A DNA stretch of 44,503 bases from Phycisphaeraceae bacterium (GCA_002716625.1 PBAS01000008.1:1-44503), one strand, 5' to 3'. Positions 18,601-27,704 are shown, counted from the stretch's first letter. The notes: a model not told the origin generated them from the sequence alone. Program-made: numbers and translations.

Positions 18601-20123
18601 ATATACAGGCGAGCCAACTGGAGCTGCGCGGTCTTGTAATTCTCCATGCCACGAAGCTGAAGCAGCCTTTCCAAACTCAGCATTGCTGCACCACTGGCAT
18701 TCATTTTCGAATACGCCACAGCCAATCTCATAAGCACCTCTGGATGCTTGTGCTCGTGTTGCTCGTCAGCTTTTTGCAAAAATTGGGCGGCGTCGAACCA
18801 TTCATTGCGCATATAGTGAAATTTGCCCACTAAACGGTTGTAGGCTGCGTTGCCTTCACCTTGGTTAGCTCGAATCTCTTTGACCAGAGGGTCAAGATCC
18901 TCTAATGCCTCTTCGCGTCCATGACCGGGTTGTAACCGCTCAACGTTGTTGAGACGCAGATCAACCTCGCGCATCAGAGCCATCTGCTGAACCCGTGTCT
19001 GCAAGTAGGCGTCGATAGGTGTTGTAAAGACATTAACCTTACGAATATCACCATACGTCTTGATCGCCTGTGAATTCGCACCCTCACCACCACCAAAATG
19101 GCTTACGGCATAGAGGTATTTAAGTGCAAGATCGTCCGGACTGGCTCTCACTGCTGCATCCAACACCTTTCGGACCCTGGCATTGGCTGCGACAACCTGT
19201 TGTTCTGACCTGTTGCTACCAGGTGAACCAGACATTACTGCTGAAATTAAATCAATAAGCGTTCGGACATCACGACGTGACGCCGGGTTATTGAAAAGCT
19301 CATTCTCAATTTCTGCAATAAGTGGACGCGCATTTAGCCGACGGTCCGATTCAACAAGCATGCTGGCATGATTGAGCTTGGCACGAATATTGTTCGGATG
19401 CCGTAGTAGAAATTGGTCCGTGATTGCCCGGGCTCGCTGGCGGAATTGCTCAAGATCCGCTTCCCGAATACCCGCTTCGCCCTCCAGATGCTCTGCCTCT
19501 GCCAGATGGGCCAATGCAAGGTAAAATACGGCATCAATGTCATCAGGAAATGACTCTATATAGGTCTCCAGATCTTTTTGTATCTGCCCACGCTCTTCAT
19601 CAGACATTGGAAGCTGCGAACGCAATAGATTCACTTGGGCCACACCACGATATTTATATGCTTCGATAATCTCGCCCACTTCAAGTGCGCTATCCGAAGC
19701 GATCTTCATGGAATTCCATGCGGTAATGTCATTCAGTTCGACGCCCCGCTTCATGAAAAGCATCATGAGTCGACCAAAGGCCTCAGCATTGTCGGGCTCT
19801 TCACGCAAAGCAGCCCGTAGCGCCATGATCTGTTCGCCGTGAGCCTTGCGGGCCGGCGCACCAAACTCAACCGGCTCACTGCTTTTGGCATCAAAAAACT
19901 TAATATACAAATCCACGTTCTTGGGGTCTTTTAAAATAGCCTTGCCATAACGACGGCCGGCCTTTCCATACAGGCCACGCTCATAAAATGAATCGCCGGA
20001 AGCAATAAGATCCGAGACGGATTCATGGATCCATGTAACCCATATGCCAACGGCACTGCTGATGAGCAACACAACCACGCCTGTCAAAACCAGAAGGAAT
20101 TTTTTGTTAATCCGCGCGGCCAT
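15633..20123 (-). CDS. Giant membrane-anchored TPR protein of the exosortase locus
   Basis: The product is 1496 residues. One N-terminal membrane segment (FLLVLTGVVVLLISSAVGIWV, about residues 9-30) anchors it, and nearly all the rest is TPR repeats, which form protein-binding superhelices. The final repeats (NPDDVGALNNTAFLMGD, NPEVLDTLGWIEHLNG) are clear. ATG 20123 lies three bases after the exosortase stop and has GGAG upstream, so the two are co-transcribed. Large TPR proteins such as PrsT occur in PEP-CTERM/exosortase exopolysaccharide loci and are thought to help assemble or export the glycan. I infer a similar scaffold role facing the periplasm. It is longer than the PrsT family I know, so it may be a different branch. 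Confidence 0.88.
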   Translation of the reverse strand: MAARINKKFLLVLTGVVVLLISSAVGIWVTWIHESVSDLIASGDSFYERGLYGKAGRRYGKAILKDPKNVDLYIKFFDAKSSEPVEFGAPARKAHGEQIMALRAALREEPDNAEAFGRLMMLFMKRGVELNDITAWNSMKIASDSALEVGEIIEAYKYRGVAQVNLLRSQLPMSDEERGQIQKDLETYIESFPDDIDAVFYLALAHLAEAEHLEGEAGIREADLEQFRQRARAITDQFLLRHPNNIRAKLNHASMLVESDRRLNARPLIAEIENELFNNPASRRDVRTLIDLISAVMSGSPGSNRSEQQVVAANARVRKVLDAAVRASPDDLALKYLYAVSHFGGGEGANSQAIKTYGDIRKVNVFTTPIDAYLQTRVQQMALMREVDLRLNNVERLQPGHGREEALEDLDPLVKEIRANQGEGNAAYNRLVGKFHYMRNEWFDAAQFLQKADEQHEHKHPEVLMRLAVAYSKMNASGAAMLSLERLLQLRGMENYKTAQLQLARLYIKHKQFDDAEKLIQSIEPRDKRTDQMLVLLEKHRGNPDKAIELLQKRNSEKRERTPLAIAEMELMAGRKEKAQAIVEEFFEENLTDTTALRMLIQMSKDKEEAISFVERARDGGGDSSWLDQIEKQLSGEMKPREIIEKRISEYEDEFEKHKARYLLHLRYGEGEAAEAEFVKAEELNPDHWWIIEVTIQRALAEERWDDARAVAGRAAALNLDRAQGMFYFSRIEMAQGNYRAAVANLREGLKQRPQWAQGWERLGDAQRQAREFVGAIESYKKSLELGRDNVDALRGLAASYDAREQYELALAQLAKAYEYASDSPIIRAIYTDYAQKHGDPEEVLAIRQEIRKSKPKDFRNLHQLALLLASTGDHVQAQEIVEQLIEGHGANRISKALQAEVAFAVGGGDEAHQIMQDYMTGLGDKATAEDWQSFGRLLIKIGRGTDATAAFERAVELEDPETMLVSRELGMRLFQRGYFREAVEIYTKLYYANQSDQSVASNYIEMLLPLGMMEKAEEVLAQQRQSHGENEAIYLLEAMIAMKKSDNDRALTALDEAENLTPQNSTIYYLRAKVLDKMPGMSALAKQQVARSLELNPMQTRPRLLLARLLKRTGEYQKAIAEMQAVLKRDPDSVDAKVELALLYVATDRNDRARRLLLESIKAMPGEYRWHYHLGELSEMEGKIAEAIKYFARAFDLKPSTQTLDVLVSAMIKAGQTDIALQTLSSQQSMLDEFPMLQHLRGLALARANQQDEAKEAFATALKACQTIDHVTTVARQMSQGIGPMEALAMLEQLLTGENELIFSFVMSQYLVATAQFEAADERLRRLDELVSADAPLRIGMDKMLAMVKYQTGDYANSRVAYERVLQRNPDDVGALNNTAFLMGDLLGQPEEALVLARRAHELDPRNPEVLDTLGWIEHLNGDSRDAARTLRRSMDHGRTAANCLHLARVLHAVDPIEHHDEVMDLLNVAQDQGKKSFNQKTVSLARKLQDEWSE

Positions 20124-20126
20124 TTT

Positions 20127-22334
20127 TTATGATCTCCGTGAACTATTTAGTCGTCTTGTGGTCAAATCCAACTCTGGGCTCGGAACCGAATCTTTTTGAA
20201 GCTGTGTTAGGTCAGGCAAACAACCCATGACCTCAGGCAATAATTTGGATAGAAAGTCTGAAGCTCGCTGAACTGCCACCTCCGGATCGGAAATGTTACC
20301 CAACCCAACTTCAACCTTGCAGTAATAGCTGTACTGATCACGTGGGTCGAACCCGTGCAGTCGGACCAAATCAGGACTTGCCAGGAACTTGTGATTAGCA
20401 ATAAAAAAGTAGATCACGCTAATGGTCCGGTCCGGATTTTCCGGCCAGTGATATTGAAATAACGTGGCATTGATCTGGAGATCGGGCATGAATACATCCT
20501 GGCCCAGCACGATACTGCCGACATCAAAACCTCTAGGCACTTCACGATACTGCGGGCCTTCCAAGTTCAACGTCGGATAGGATTGTCCCACACCCGTTGC
20601 CCCACCCCCGATAATGCATCGCTCGGGCACATGTGGAACAGTGTCAGGGTTGCCCGTGTAATAGGTGACGTGCAGTTTGACCTGGAACGCAGGACTGCCG
20701 GGATTGGCATTTCGGTCAAGGAAATCGTAACTGATGTATTCCTCTGTACCCAGCACTTCGAGTTGTTCAGGCGGCAGTTCAGGATCCTCACCGACCCATT
20801 TCCAATTGCCAAAATCGCCACGCAATCGATATAGCGGGTTGCGGAGTTCGATCGGATGCTTAAGCAGCACCACCCCATTAATCTTGTTGACGGCACCAAA
20901 TCCGGTGAGCGCTGTCATTAGAATACCTGCGCCAATACCCAGCGCTATCGTGGCCGGGCGCCCTGGCATGCCGCTCACCTTTTTGGCATTCGCGGACGAC
21001 GACTCTGCTGTCGAAGAACCAGAAGGTTGGACCAACCGCCAAATCAGAAAAGCTGCCACCACCAAAGCCAAAACACTTGCGCCCAAGCAGACATTAGCCG
21101 TCCACTGGCTCATATCCTGGCGATAGGGCTGCAACCAGACAAGTAGCAGAACATAATAATTAAGACCCACAAGACCAGATAGAATTGCGCCCGCACCCAA
21201 ACCCTTTACCACATCCAGCATTTTCTGCCGTTTGTCTCCACCATCGCAGTCAGCCACCTTGCCGGCTACGGTTTTATCAATATGAGCACTCGGCCGAATC
21301 GATCTTCCCGACTCCTCAACAATGACCATTTTATCCAGAATCCAGCCGGCCAGCCAAAATAGTCCTGCGGCCGGAATCAACATAAGCATGCCGATAAACG
21401 TGTGAAAGTCACCCTTGATCATCTGATCATCGACCATGGACAACAGACCTAGCGTTACGACACGGCCAACGTTGACAGCCACGGCAATGGGTACTGTTAA
21501 CGCAACCATCACAATCCGTTGCCACCACATGCGATCCGTTAGATAGGCCATCGCCACCCCTAATGCGACGAAAGCCATCAACATCCGTAAACCTGAACAA
21601 GCTTCCTCCACAGCCAGAGCACTGGTCAAATAGGCGCCACCCTGGGCGTATCCAACTTCGATTTTGTTGCCCGACTTACTGACGTCAAAATTAATGATCA
21701 GGGATAGAAACTTCAACACAATTGTTGCAGCCTCAGCCGCAATGCCTTGTAGTTTCCATGCAATCAGGTTCCAAAAGCGGTCCGATATCTTGACGAAAAA
21801 GACCAGGTAAGCAATGGGAAACCAAAGAATGCGCATCATGGCTGGTCCAACGAGAAACAAAACCAGCCCGAACAGCGCGAAGACCATGCTAAAACCCTGT
21901 AACATGTCGTTGCGGCCCGGATGAACCCACCAAAAGAAACTGAGCAGGCCCAGGAAAAATATCCCCAATCCCATTGGAAAAACCCGCCTTGGCGTCACGG
22001 CCAGACGAGATCCACTGCGAACCACGAAATAAAGGCTGATCAGCGGTACGATCAAGGTGTGCGACCAGTCGGCATTCCATGGGTTCATAACAATATGAAC
22101 GAGTAGGTCCCAAGCCTTTTTGCCTCCAGGTGCCTTGGTGGCAATGTGAATCATGCGATTCACAAATGACCAATGCAGGGCAAGAAAAAGGACACCAATC
22201 GCAATAATCCAAAGCCACCCGGTGAACGTAACCGACCTACGGTCAGCATCCACAGCCGGCAAGATAGTCGCAGTCGTCGTACTCGTCATCAGATCATCGG
22301 ACCCTCGTGGCGCGCCGATGGCATTCGGTCCCAT
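20127..22334 (-). CDS. Exosortase fused to a C-terminal EpsI-like domain
   Basis: The product is 735 residues. Residues of about 38-340 are polytopic and carry the exosortase catalytic signature: Cys246 in EEACSGLRML, Arg291 in NVGRVV and His311 in FHTFIGM. Exosortases are membrane cysteine proteases/transpeptidases that process PEP-CTERM proteins at the cytoplasmic membrane. Two to three more membrane helices follow (about 375-490). Residues of about 495-700 resemble the EpsI domain, including HVPERCIIGGG and a region ending in NISDPEVAVQ. EpsI is often a separate gene; here it is fused. ATG 22334 has no good ribosome site, and the in-frame ATG at residue 16 (MTSTTTAT) is a possible alternative. 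The gene lies 93 bases after the export lipoprotein gene. The likely substrate in this window is the PEP-CTERM protein at 7469-8410. Confidence 0.9.
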   Translation of the reverse strand: MGPNAIGAPRGSDDLMTSTTTATILPAVDADRRSVTFTGWLWIIAIGVLFLALHWSFVNRMIHIATKAPGGKKAWDLLVHIVMNPWNADWSHTLIVPLISLYFVVRSGSRLAVTPRRVFPMGLGIFFLGLLSFFWWVHPGRNDMLQGFSMVFALFGLVLFLVGPAMMRILWFPIAYLVFFVKISDRFWNLIAWKLQGIAAEAATIVLKFLSLIINFDVSKSGNKIEVGYAQGGAYLTSALAVEEACSGLRMLMAFVALGVAMAYLTDRMWWQRIVMVALTVPIAVAVNVGRVVTLGLLSMVDDQMIKGDFHTFIGMLMLIPAAGLFWLAGWILDKMVIVEESGRSIRPSAHIDKTVAGKVADCDGGDKRQKMLDVVKGLGAGAILSGLVGLNYYVLLLVWLQPYRQDMSQWTANVCLGASVLALVVAAFLIWRLVQPSGSSTAESSSANAKKVSGMPGRPATIALGIGAGILMTALTGFGAVNKINGVVLLKHPIELRNPLYRLRGDFGNWKWVGEDPELPPEQLEVLGTEEYISYDFLDRNANPGSPAFQVKLHVTYYTGNPDTVPHVPERCIIGGGATGVGQSYPTLNLEGPQYREVPRGFDVGSIVLGQDVFMPDLQINATLFQYHWPENPDRTISVIYFFIANHKFLASPDLVRLHGFDPRDQYSYYCKVEVGLGNISDPEVAVQRASDFLSKLLPEVMGCLPDLTQLQKDSVPSPELDLTTRRLNSSRRS

Positions 22335-22427
22335 CTAGTGGCGCCCAGTACTCTTAAATCATCCTCCACCAACTCTGCCTCTCCCCCTAAACCACCATGC
22401 CTGCATGCCATCGATATCGTTGAAAGC

Positions 22428-23894
22428 CTAAAATACCTGGCTGGCAAAATTCTTGTCCAACACGAACCCAAAACCATAGCTCATGCGGATCGCATTACGA
22501 AAGACCGCATTCGGCGTGGCGACGAAATTCGTACCAATATTGATAATATCATCTGGCTTAATGAAAAAGTCCGGTTCGGACCCATTGAAAATATCACGTA
22601 GATTCAATCGCACCGTGACTTCATGGTTGTTACCAATGCGTCGCGTCAGATCAACACGCTCAGGAATCCCTAACCCATTTAACCCACCAGCAGAAATAAT
22701 GATCTGTTTCAAGGTGCGCCGATCATCGCCCTCTACTGAATAGGTGCCAGGCCGGGAAACATTTCCCCCAACAAATACGAACCCACCCGTAACCGCGGGA
22801 ATCTGAATCACATCACCAGGTCGAATTACAACGTTATAACGCAGGTCACCCTTGCGAAGCAGGTCATAGGGAACCTTGATGACGCGTTGAACCACGGGAG
22901 GCAGTTCCTCATTTTCAGGAATACTTGCTTCTAAACGATGGGATGACGTTGGGCTGCCGATTGCATCCTGCAATCCAGCCACGGGAACCCATTTGCCGTC
23001 TATATTGACATAGTTGGTCGCCGTTGCGGGCACGCTTAGACTCTGTTCCAGAACCTTGGGGACAGGCTGACCTTCAGATGCTTCGCCCGAAGTTGGGGCA
23101 GCCTGTTCGTGATCACCGTTTTGAATAATCTTGAGAAGTGTCGTCCCGGGATCCAAAGCCGATTCATGCACATCAATGACGTGCTCCTCGCCATTATCTG
23201 AATCCATCGTGATCTGCCGGATAATGAACACATTCTTAATCTGTTCAAGCACACCACCCGCCATAGCCATCGATTCAAGCAGACGCTGATCGCTCTTGAA
23301 AATGGCATAGGTGCCAGCCCGTGTTCCACCGGTACGTGGCTGCGCAATGACGGCAAATGAATTCTGCCGACCTTCTCGAACGAGAACTGTGACCTCGGCA
23401 TTTTGAAGGTGGCCTTGCTGTTCAACGATTTCGGCGATCTCGGCCTCCAACTCGGTTTCCGTAAAACCCGTCACCTTAATATGCCCCAAGCGTGGATGTC
23501 GGAAAACACCCAGGTCGGTTACCTGCCGTGTCTGAACTGATTCCAGCCCGGGCTGGTCAAGTTCATAGACACTAATGGTGATTAGGTCTCCGGTACCAAT
23601 CACATAGTCCTGACGTTCTGGAACCAGATCCTCTGGGCGAACACCACTTAGATTGGGCGGCTCTGAGGTCGGTTCATCGATCACATCTAACTTGGAGAGG
23701 ATCGGCAACTTGACCGGCGTACGCTCCCAACGTCCAATTTCTGATGGATCAAAATAAGCATCCATCTCACAACCACTGGCCATCAATAGGAAAACTGTTG
23801 ATAGCAGTACGCATCTGGCCATAGCCCGAGCACCCATCCGTATTAACCAGTTTGCGATCCGAAAATCACTGTGAAACCAACCAACCCTGTTCAT
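22428..23894 (-). CDS. Polysaccharide export outer-membrane lipoprotein (Wza-like, SLBB domains)
   Basis: The product is up to 488 residues. The lipobox LLMASGC follows a hydrophobic stretch, so the mature protein is a lipoprotein. A Poly_export domain lies at about 95-190 (YVIGTGDLITISVYELDQPG, VTDLGVFRHPRLGHIKVTG). SLBB-like segments follow, one near 190-270 and one near 370-450 (RPGDVIQIPAVTGGFVFVGGNVSRPGTYSV). Such proteins form the outer-membrane channel for exopolysaccharide and work with Wzz-type kinases, matching the gene downstream. The first ATG (23894) has only a distant GAGG. ATG 23834 or ATG 23819 would give a more standard signal peptide, so the start is uncertain. It is the first gene of the minus-strand exopolysaccharide operon. 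Confidence 0.92.
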   Translation of the reverse strand: MNRVGWFHSDFRIANWLIRMGARAMARCVLLSTVFLLMASGCEMDAYFDPSEIGRWERTPVKLPILSKLDVIDEPTSEPPNLSGVRPEDLVPERQDYVIGTGDLITISVYELDQPGLESVQTRQVTDLGVFRHPRLGHIKVTGFTETELEAEIAEIVEQQGHLQNAEVTVLVREGRQNSFAVIAQPRTGGTRAGTYAIFKSDQRLLESMAMAGGVLEQIKNVFIIRQITMDSDNGEEHVIDVHESALDPGTTLLKIIQNGDHEQAAPTSGEASEGQPVPKVLEQSLSVPATATNYVNIDGKWVPVAGLQDAIGSPTSSHRLEASIPENEELPPVVQRVIKVPYDLLRKGDLRYNVVIRPGDVIQIPAVTGGFVFVGGNVSRPGTYSVEGDDRRTLKQIIISAGGLNGLGIPERVDLTRRIGNNHEVTVRLNLRDIFNGSEPDFFIKPDDIINIGTNFVATPNAVFRNAIRMSYGFGFVLDKNFASQVF

Positions 23895-24251
23895 CGTGTT
23901 TCTACCTCAACAAGCCGGAAACCTCCAGGCTGCCCGCTGCAGGCATGACAACTGGAGGTCAAAGTTATCGGGCAAGATCACCAAAAGAGTCCCGGTTCCC
24001 TATGGTGTTAATCACAACCTCAACTGGCATCGGCGCTTAACCGGCTAATCCTTAAGGTACCTACCGATTTATTGAGAATTGGACGACGAACCAGTTACCG
24101 CCGATAAGTCACTGTTGCATCAATCTGATGCACCGACAACAATGACTAGTTATAGGCGCCATACACAGGCCGTTATTTGAATCTACCCTCTGCAGGAGAT
24201 GCTGCTGGGGTCGCCAGCAGGGGAATTTTGTCCTCCAGTCGTACAAGAAAC
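23895..24251. other. Divergent intergenic region between the exopolysaccharide operon and gpsA
   Basis: About 357 bases separate the two divergent genes, so promoters for both should lie here. I see no convincing -35/-10 pair or sigma-54 match. The one definite structure is the inverted repeat at 23921-23959. An open frame extends gpsA back to a TTG at 24177, but the conserved part begins at ATG 24252. Confidence 0.45.
23921..23959. repeat. Inverted repeat upstream of the exopolysaccharide operon
   Basis: ACCTCCAG (23921-23928) and CTGGAGGT (23952-23959) are exact reverse complements separated by 23 bases. The element lies 27 bases before the first codon (23894) of the export lipoprotein gene. 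It could be an operator or an RNA hairpin in the leader; which of the two cannot be told from sequence alone. Confidence 0.4.
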
Positions 24252-25286
24252 ATGGGCCAGAACATTACTATTATCGGCGACGGTTCGATGGCAACTGTTT
24301 GCGCCATGCTGCTCGAAAGCCAGGGCCATCAAGTCACAATGTGGGGTGCCTTTGCCGACCATATTGCGGATTTGATTCAAACCCGTCGAAACCCACATTT
24401 ACCGGCGTACCGCATCCCACCTTCGATCCATCTAACGCACGATGAAGCCACCGTGTTCGATGGAGCCGAACTGGTCGTATCTGCAGTGCCAACGCAGTAT
24501 ATGCGCCCGGTATGGACCCGTTTATCCTCTTATCTGCCGCAGGACATCCCCATTGTTTCTGTTGCCAAAGGCATCGAGAACGACACCCACCTGCGGCCAA
24601 CACAAATTATAGCCAGCGTGCTGCAACTTTCAGGATCCAATATTGATAACCCAGACCGGGCGGCCAGACCCTTGGGGGCCCTTTCCGGACCCTCTGTTGC
24701 CGATGAGCTGGCCCGATGCCTGCCAGCAACTGTCTGCGCTGCTTCAGATGACCCTCTTTTCACCCAAACCCTGCAACAGATATTTACCACGCAATGGTTT
24801 CGTGTTTATACGAATGATGACCTGCTTGGGGTCGAGCTGGCCGGAGCCACAAAAAATGTTATCGCCCTCGCCGCTGGCATTCTGGATGGGTTACAGGCTG
24901 GTAATAATGCCAAAAGCGCCCTGCTTTCCCGTGGCCTCGCAGAAATCACGCGTTTGGGAACCGCCATGGGAGCGCGTTATCAGACCTTTTATGGCCTTGC
25001 TGGTGTTGGTGATTTGGCAACCACATGCTTTTCTCCAACCGGTCGTAACCGGAGCTGTGGAGAGCAGTTAGGCAAGGGGAAAAGCCTGGAAGACGTGTTG
25101 GAATCAATTAACGGTGTCGTAGAAGGTGTCCCAACCACCAAATCCGTGGTGGCACTGGCAGATAGGTACCGGGTGGAAATGCCCATCACCACGGCTGTCT
25201 ATCAGGTACTATTCAAAGGATTAGATCCTATCGAAGCAATCAGCCAGTTGATGAGCCGCGAACTTAAACCCGAAAATATCGCATGA
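24252..25286 (+). CDS. gpsA: NAD(P)H-dependent glycerol-3-phosphate dehydrogenase
   Basis: This cytoplasmic enzyme reduces dihydroxyacetone phosphate to sn-glycerol-3-phosphate for phospholipid synthesis. The product of 344 residues from ATG 24252 fits the family length. The Rossmann start is ITIIGDGSMATV, where GxGxxx is usual. Further family motifs are VSAVPTQYMRPV, SVAKGIEND, SGPSVADEL, GATKNVIALAAGI with the catalytic Lys, and GLAGVGDLATTCFSPTGRN. The frame is open upstream to a TTG at 24177, but those residues do not look conserved. It is followed by an unknown gene at 25398. Confidence 0.94.
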   Translation: MGQNITIIGDGSMATVCAMLLESQGHQVTMWGAFADHIADLIQTRRNPHLPAYRIPPSIHLTHDEATVFDGAELVVSAVPTQYMRPVWTRLSSYLPQDIPIVSVAKGIENDTHLRPTQIIASVLQLSGSNIDNPDRAARPLGALSGPSVADELARCLPATVCAASDDPLFTQTLQQIFTTQWFRVYTNDDLLGVELAGATKNVIALAAGILDGLQAGNNAKSALLSRGLAEITRLGTAMGARYQTFYGLAGVGDLATTCFSPTGRNRSCGEQLGKGKSLEDVLESINGVVEGVPTTKSVVALADRYRVEMPITTAVYQVLFKGLDPIEAISQLMSRELKPENIA

Positions 25287-25397
25287 GAAGAAGCAGGCAG
25301 GCAACTTTTCTATCACAACAGATCACCGCACCGTACCTGTTTGAATCATTAAGGAAAAACTTCCTCTTTTCATCTTTTAATATGGATGCCCGTTTAA

Positions 25398-26603
25398 ATG
25401 GCGAATCACAAGAAAATCGCAGTCATTTGCACAATGGGTTTTCGTCACAGCCATGTCGATGTGATCGTCCCAAAATTTGTTACTGGCTTTCCCACCGATG
25501 AGGGGCTGATTCCCCCACAAGTTAAAATCAGTTCTCTCTATATTGACCAAGTCCATGATGACGATGTCATCATGGCATTTGCCAAGAACCATGATATTCC
25601 GGTTTTTCGCAGCATTCGATCAGCCCTAACACTTGGTGGACATCACTGGCGACCAAGCGATGAGTTACTAGCCGTTGATGGCGTCCTGCTAATTGCTGAG
25701 CACGGTGATTACGGCCAGAACGAAAAGGATCAGACGCTCTATCCGAAACGGTCATTTTTCGAACAAATCTGCGGCGTCTTCGCCCGATCGGGAAAATCGG
25801 CACCCGTATTCTGCGATAAATATCTTTCCTACGACTGGCCTACTGCCAAGTGGATGTACGACCGGGCGCAGCAACTGAACGTACCGTTCATGGCGGGCTC
25901 TTCGTTGCCCCTGTGCTATCGCAAGCCCTGGCTTGAGTACGAGATCGGCGTACACCTCGACCAAGCCGTTTCCATCGGCTGGCATCAGTTGGAATCCTAT
26001 GGTTACCATGCCCTTGAACTCCTCCAATGCATGGTGGAGCGGCGGGCCGGTGGCGAAGTTGGAATCGCCGCAGTGCAATGTCTTGAAGGCGATGCCGTGT
26101 GGCAGGCAGGGCGCGACGGACTTTGGTCGCAGGACTTGGTCAAAGCAGCAGACGATTGTACTACGGCCAAAAACCCTGGCCAGATGGAAGATAATTGCCC
26201 CAACCCTGCCGTCTTTTTATTGGAATACGCTGACGGGTTCCGTGCTGCCACCCTCATGCTGACTGGCCATCTCAAAGGTTGGGGGTTTGCCGGCTTATGC
26301 AACGGTCAGATCCAGGCAACGGAAGTCCTTCAATTTGACGCCCCTTACCCCAATCCCCATTTCAGCTATCTGGGTTTAAATATTGAGCAAATGTTCTTGA
26401 CCGGCCAACCCCAATACCCAGTCGAAAGAACATTGCTTGTAAGTGGCGTACTCGATGCATTGCTTGAATCACGCCACCAGGGTCATAAGCGTATTGAAAC
26501 CCCACACCTTCGATTTACATACGAACCTCGAGCAACATCTCCAATTCGACCCATGGGCACCAAGCCCACGGGTGCAGCGGCCATGGAGCGGACTTTTGAT
26601 TAA
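25398..26603 (+). CDS. Conserved-looking protein of unknown function
   Basis: The product is 401 residues, with no signal peptide or membrane segment. The opening (KKIAVICTMGFRHSHVDVIV) has the strand-turn-helix feel of a Rossmann fold but lacks GxGxxG. His-rich and acidic segments follow (LIAEHGDYGQNEKDQTLYPKR, PVFCDKYLSYDWPTAKWMYD, MAGSSLPLCYRKPWLE). The pattern recalls sugar-oxidoreductase-like proteins of the Gfo/Idh type, but I could not find a decisive motif. ATG 25398 has no clear ribosome site. It lies 111 bases after gpsA on the same strand and may be independent. I give no function. Confidence 0.75.
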   Translation: MANHKKIAVICTMGFRHSHVDVIVPKFVTGFPTDEGLIPPQVKISSLYIDQVHDDDVIMAFAKNHDIPVFRSIRSALTLGGHHWRPSDELLAVDGVLLIAEHGDYGQNEKDQTLYPKRSFFEQICGVFARSGKSAPVFCDKYLSYDWPTAKWMYDRAQQLNVPFMAGSSLPLCYRKPWLEYEIGVHLDQAVSIGWHQLESYGYHALELLQCMVERRAGGEVGIAAVQCLEGDAVWQAGRDGLWSQDLVKAADDCTTAKNPGQMEDNCPNPAVFLLEYADGFRAATLMLTGHLKGWGFAGLCNGQIQATEVLQFDAPYPNPHFSYLGLNIEQMFLTGQPQYPVERTLLVSGVLDALLESRHQGHKRIETPHLRFTYEPRATSPIRPMGTKPTGAAAMERTFD

Positions 26604-26860
26604 GCGTTGTGAGCCATTGATTTGTTTTTAAATAGCTTCAAGACCCTGTCCAAAAAATCTGTTGCAAACCAGCCAACATGTTTCATTTCCGCTGATTGGT
26701 AATCGGCGACAGGTGTCCATTGGTGAAGTAGAGCCATTCCAACAACCCGGAGCCCAATAATTTTCTGAAAACTCAAGAACCAATAAACGGACATGCCCCG
26801 CGCACGACTTAAACCACCATGGCCCCCAGACGACCCCACCATTATGGATATGCAGACCAA

Positions 26861-26946
26861 TGCGGGTGAGAGGACTCGAACCTCCACGGGGTTTAACCCC
26901 CACATGGACCTGAACCATGCGCGTCTGCCAATTCCGCCACACCCGC
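26861..26946 (-). tRNA. tRNA-Leu (anticodon CAG)
   Basis: Read on the minus strand, a 7-bp acceptor stem (GCGGGTG with CACCCGC) encloses a D arm, an anticodon stem CATGG/CCATG with loop TTCAGGT, a long class II variable arm (GGGG-TTAAA-CCCC) and a T arm containing GGTTCGAGTCC. The anticodon CAG is at 26910-26912. The discriminator base is A, and CCA is not encoded. Confidence 0.97.
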
Positions 26947-27140
26947 AGTATATGGGGATCAGTCTAGACCTACGACAAACCACTCGCAAGAACTGCAACC
27001 ATCATGTAGGCACTGGGGCCGCTATCCGGGGAAGTATGCTGCACACATTTACCCCATCAAACTCTTGAAGATCCACGTCAAAAGCAAACCACCAGGACCA
27101 TTATGGTCATGGCACATGCAACACATGCCCAATTCCCAGA

Positions 27141-27704
27141 TCATCCGCCAGGGGCAGACAGGTCCATCACTGATATATGACTATTGGTGTATATGCATAG
27201 ATCTGCAGCGACTTGCATACCAACTTCAACCACGCGACGTGACGACATATCGGTATGATTGATTAATGCTCGTGCAGCCGCCGTTGCATAAGCTCCACCT
27301 GACCCAATCCCCAGGATACCATCCGTGGGTTCGATCACATCCCCAGATCCCGAAACAATCAGGCTGCATCCTCGGTCCGCCACGATGATCAAGCTCTCAA
27401 GATGTCGCAAAGCCCGATCCGTCCGCCACTGCTTGGCCAATTCAATTGCCGCCCGTTTGATGTTTGCTGGCGAGTCTCGTAATTTGGCCTCGAATCTTTC
27501 GAGCAACGCAAATGCATCCGCTGCGGCACCTGCAAAACCAATAAGGACACCTGCATTTTCAACACCCACACCATCCAGTTTGCGGATCTTGACCGCATCG
27601 GCTTTGGCAACCACCTTATCCATGGTCACCTGGCCATCTCCGGCAATAGCCACTTGATCATCGCGACGCACGGACAGGATGGTGGTGCCTTCAAATACAT
27701 GCAT
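27141..27704 (-). CDS. hslV: ATP-dependent protease peptidase subunit HslV
   Basis: HslV is the proteasome-like peptidase of the HslUV protease; its N-terminal Thr is the nucleophile after removal of a short propeptide. Here the start MHVFEG-TTILSVRRDDQ gives that Thr, so ATG 27704 is chosen although the frame opens 87 bases earlier; 187 residues fits the family. AGDGQVT, KIRKL, AGAAADAFALLERFE and the IGSGGAYATAAARAL segment agree. HslU, the ATPase partner, is not within this window. The gene faces away from rsmH, with about 80 bases between the two starts. Confidence 0.94.
   Translation of the reverse strand: MHVFEGTTILSVRRDDQVAIAGDGQVTMDKVVAKADAVKIRKLDGVGVENAGVLIGFAGAAADAFALLERFEAKLRDSPANIKRAAIELAKQWRTDRALRHLESLIIVADRGCSLIVSGSGDVIEPTDGILGIGSGGAYATAAARALINHTDMSSRRVVEVGMQVAADLCIYTNSHISVMDLSAPGG

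Noticed and set aside
26600-26998. Two minus-strand open frames of 104-132 codons
   Set aside because: They run straight through the tRNA-Leu gene and are by-products of it.
27096-27108. Short palindrome GACCAT-T-ATGGTC downstream of hslV
   Set aside because: It has a one-base centre, so it cannot form a proper RNA hairpin, and there is no T-run for a terminator; it may be chance.
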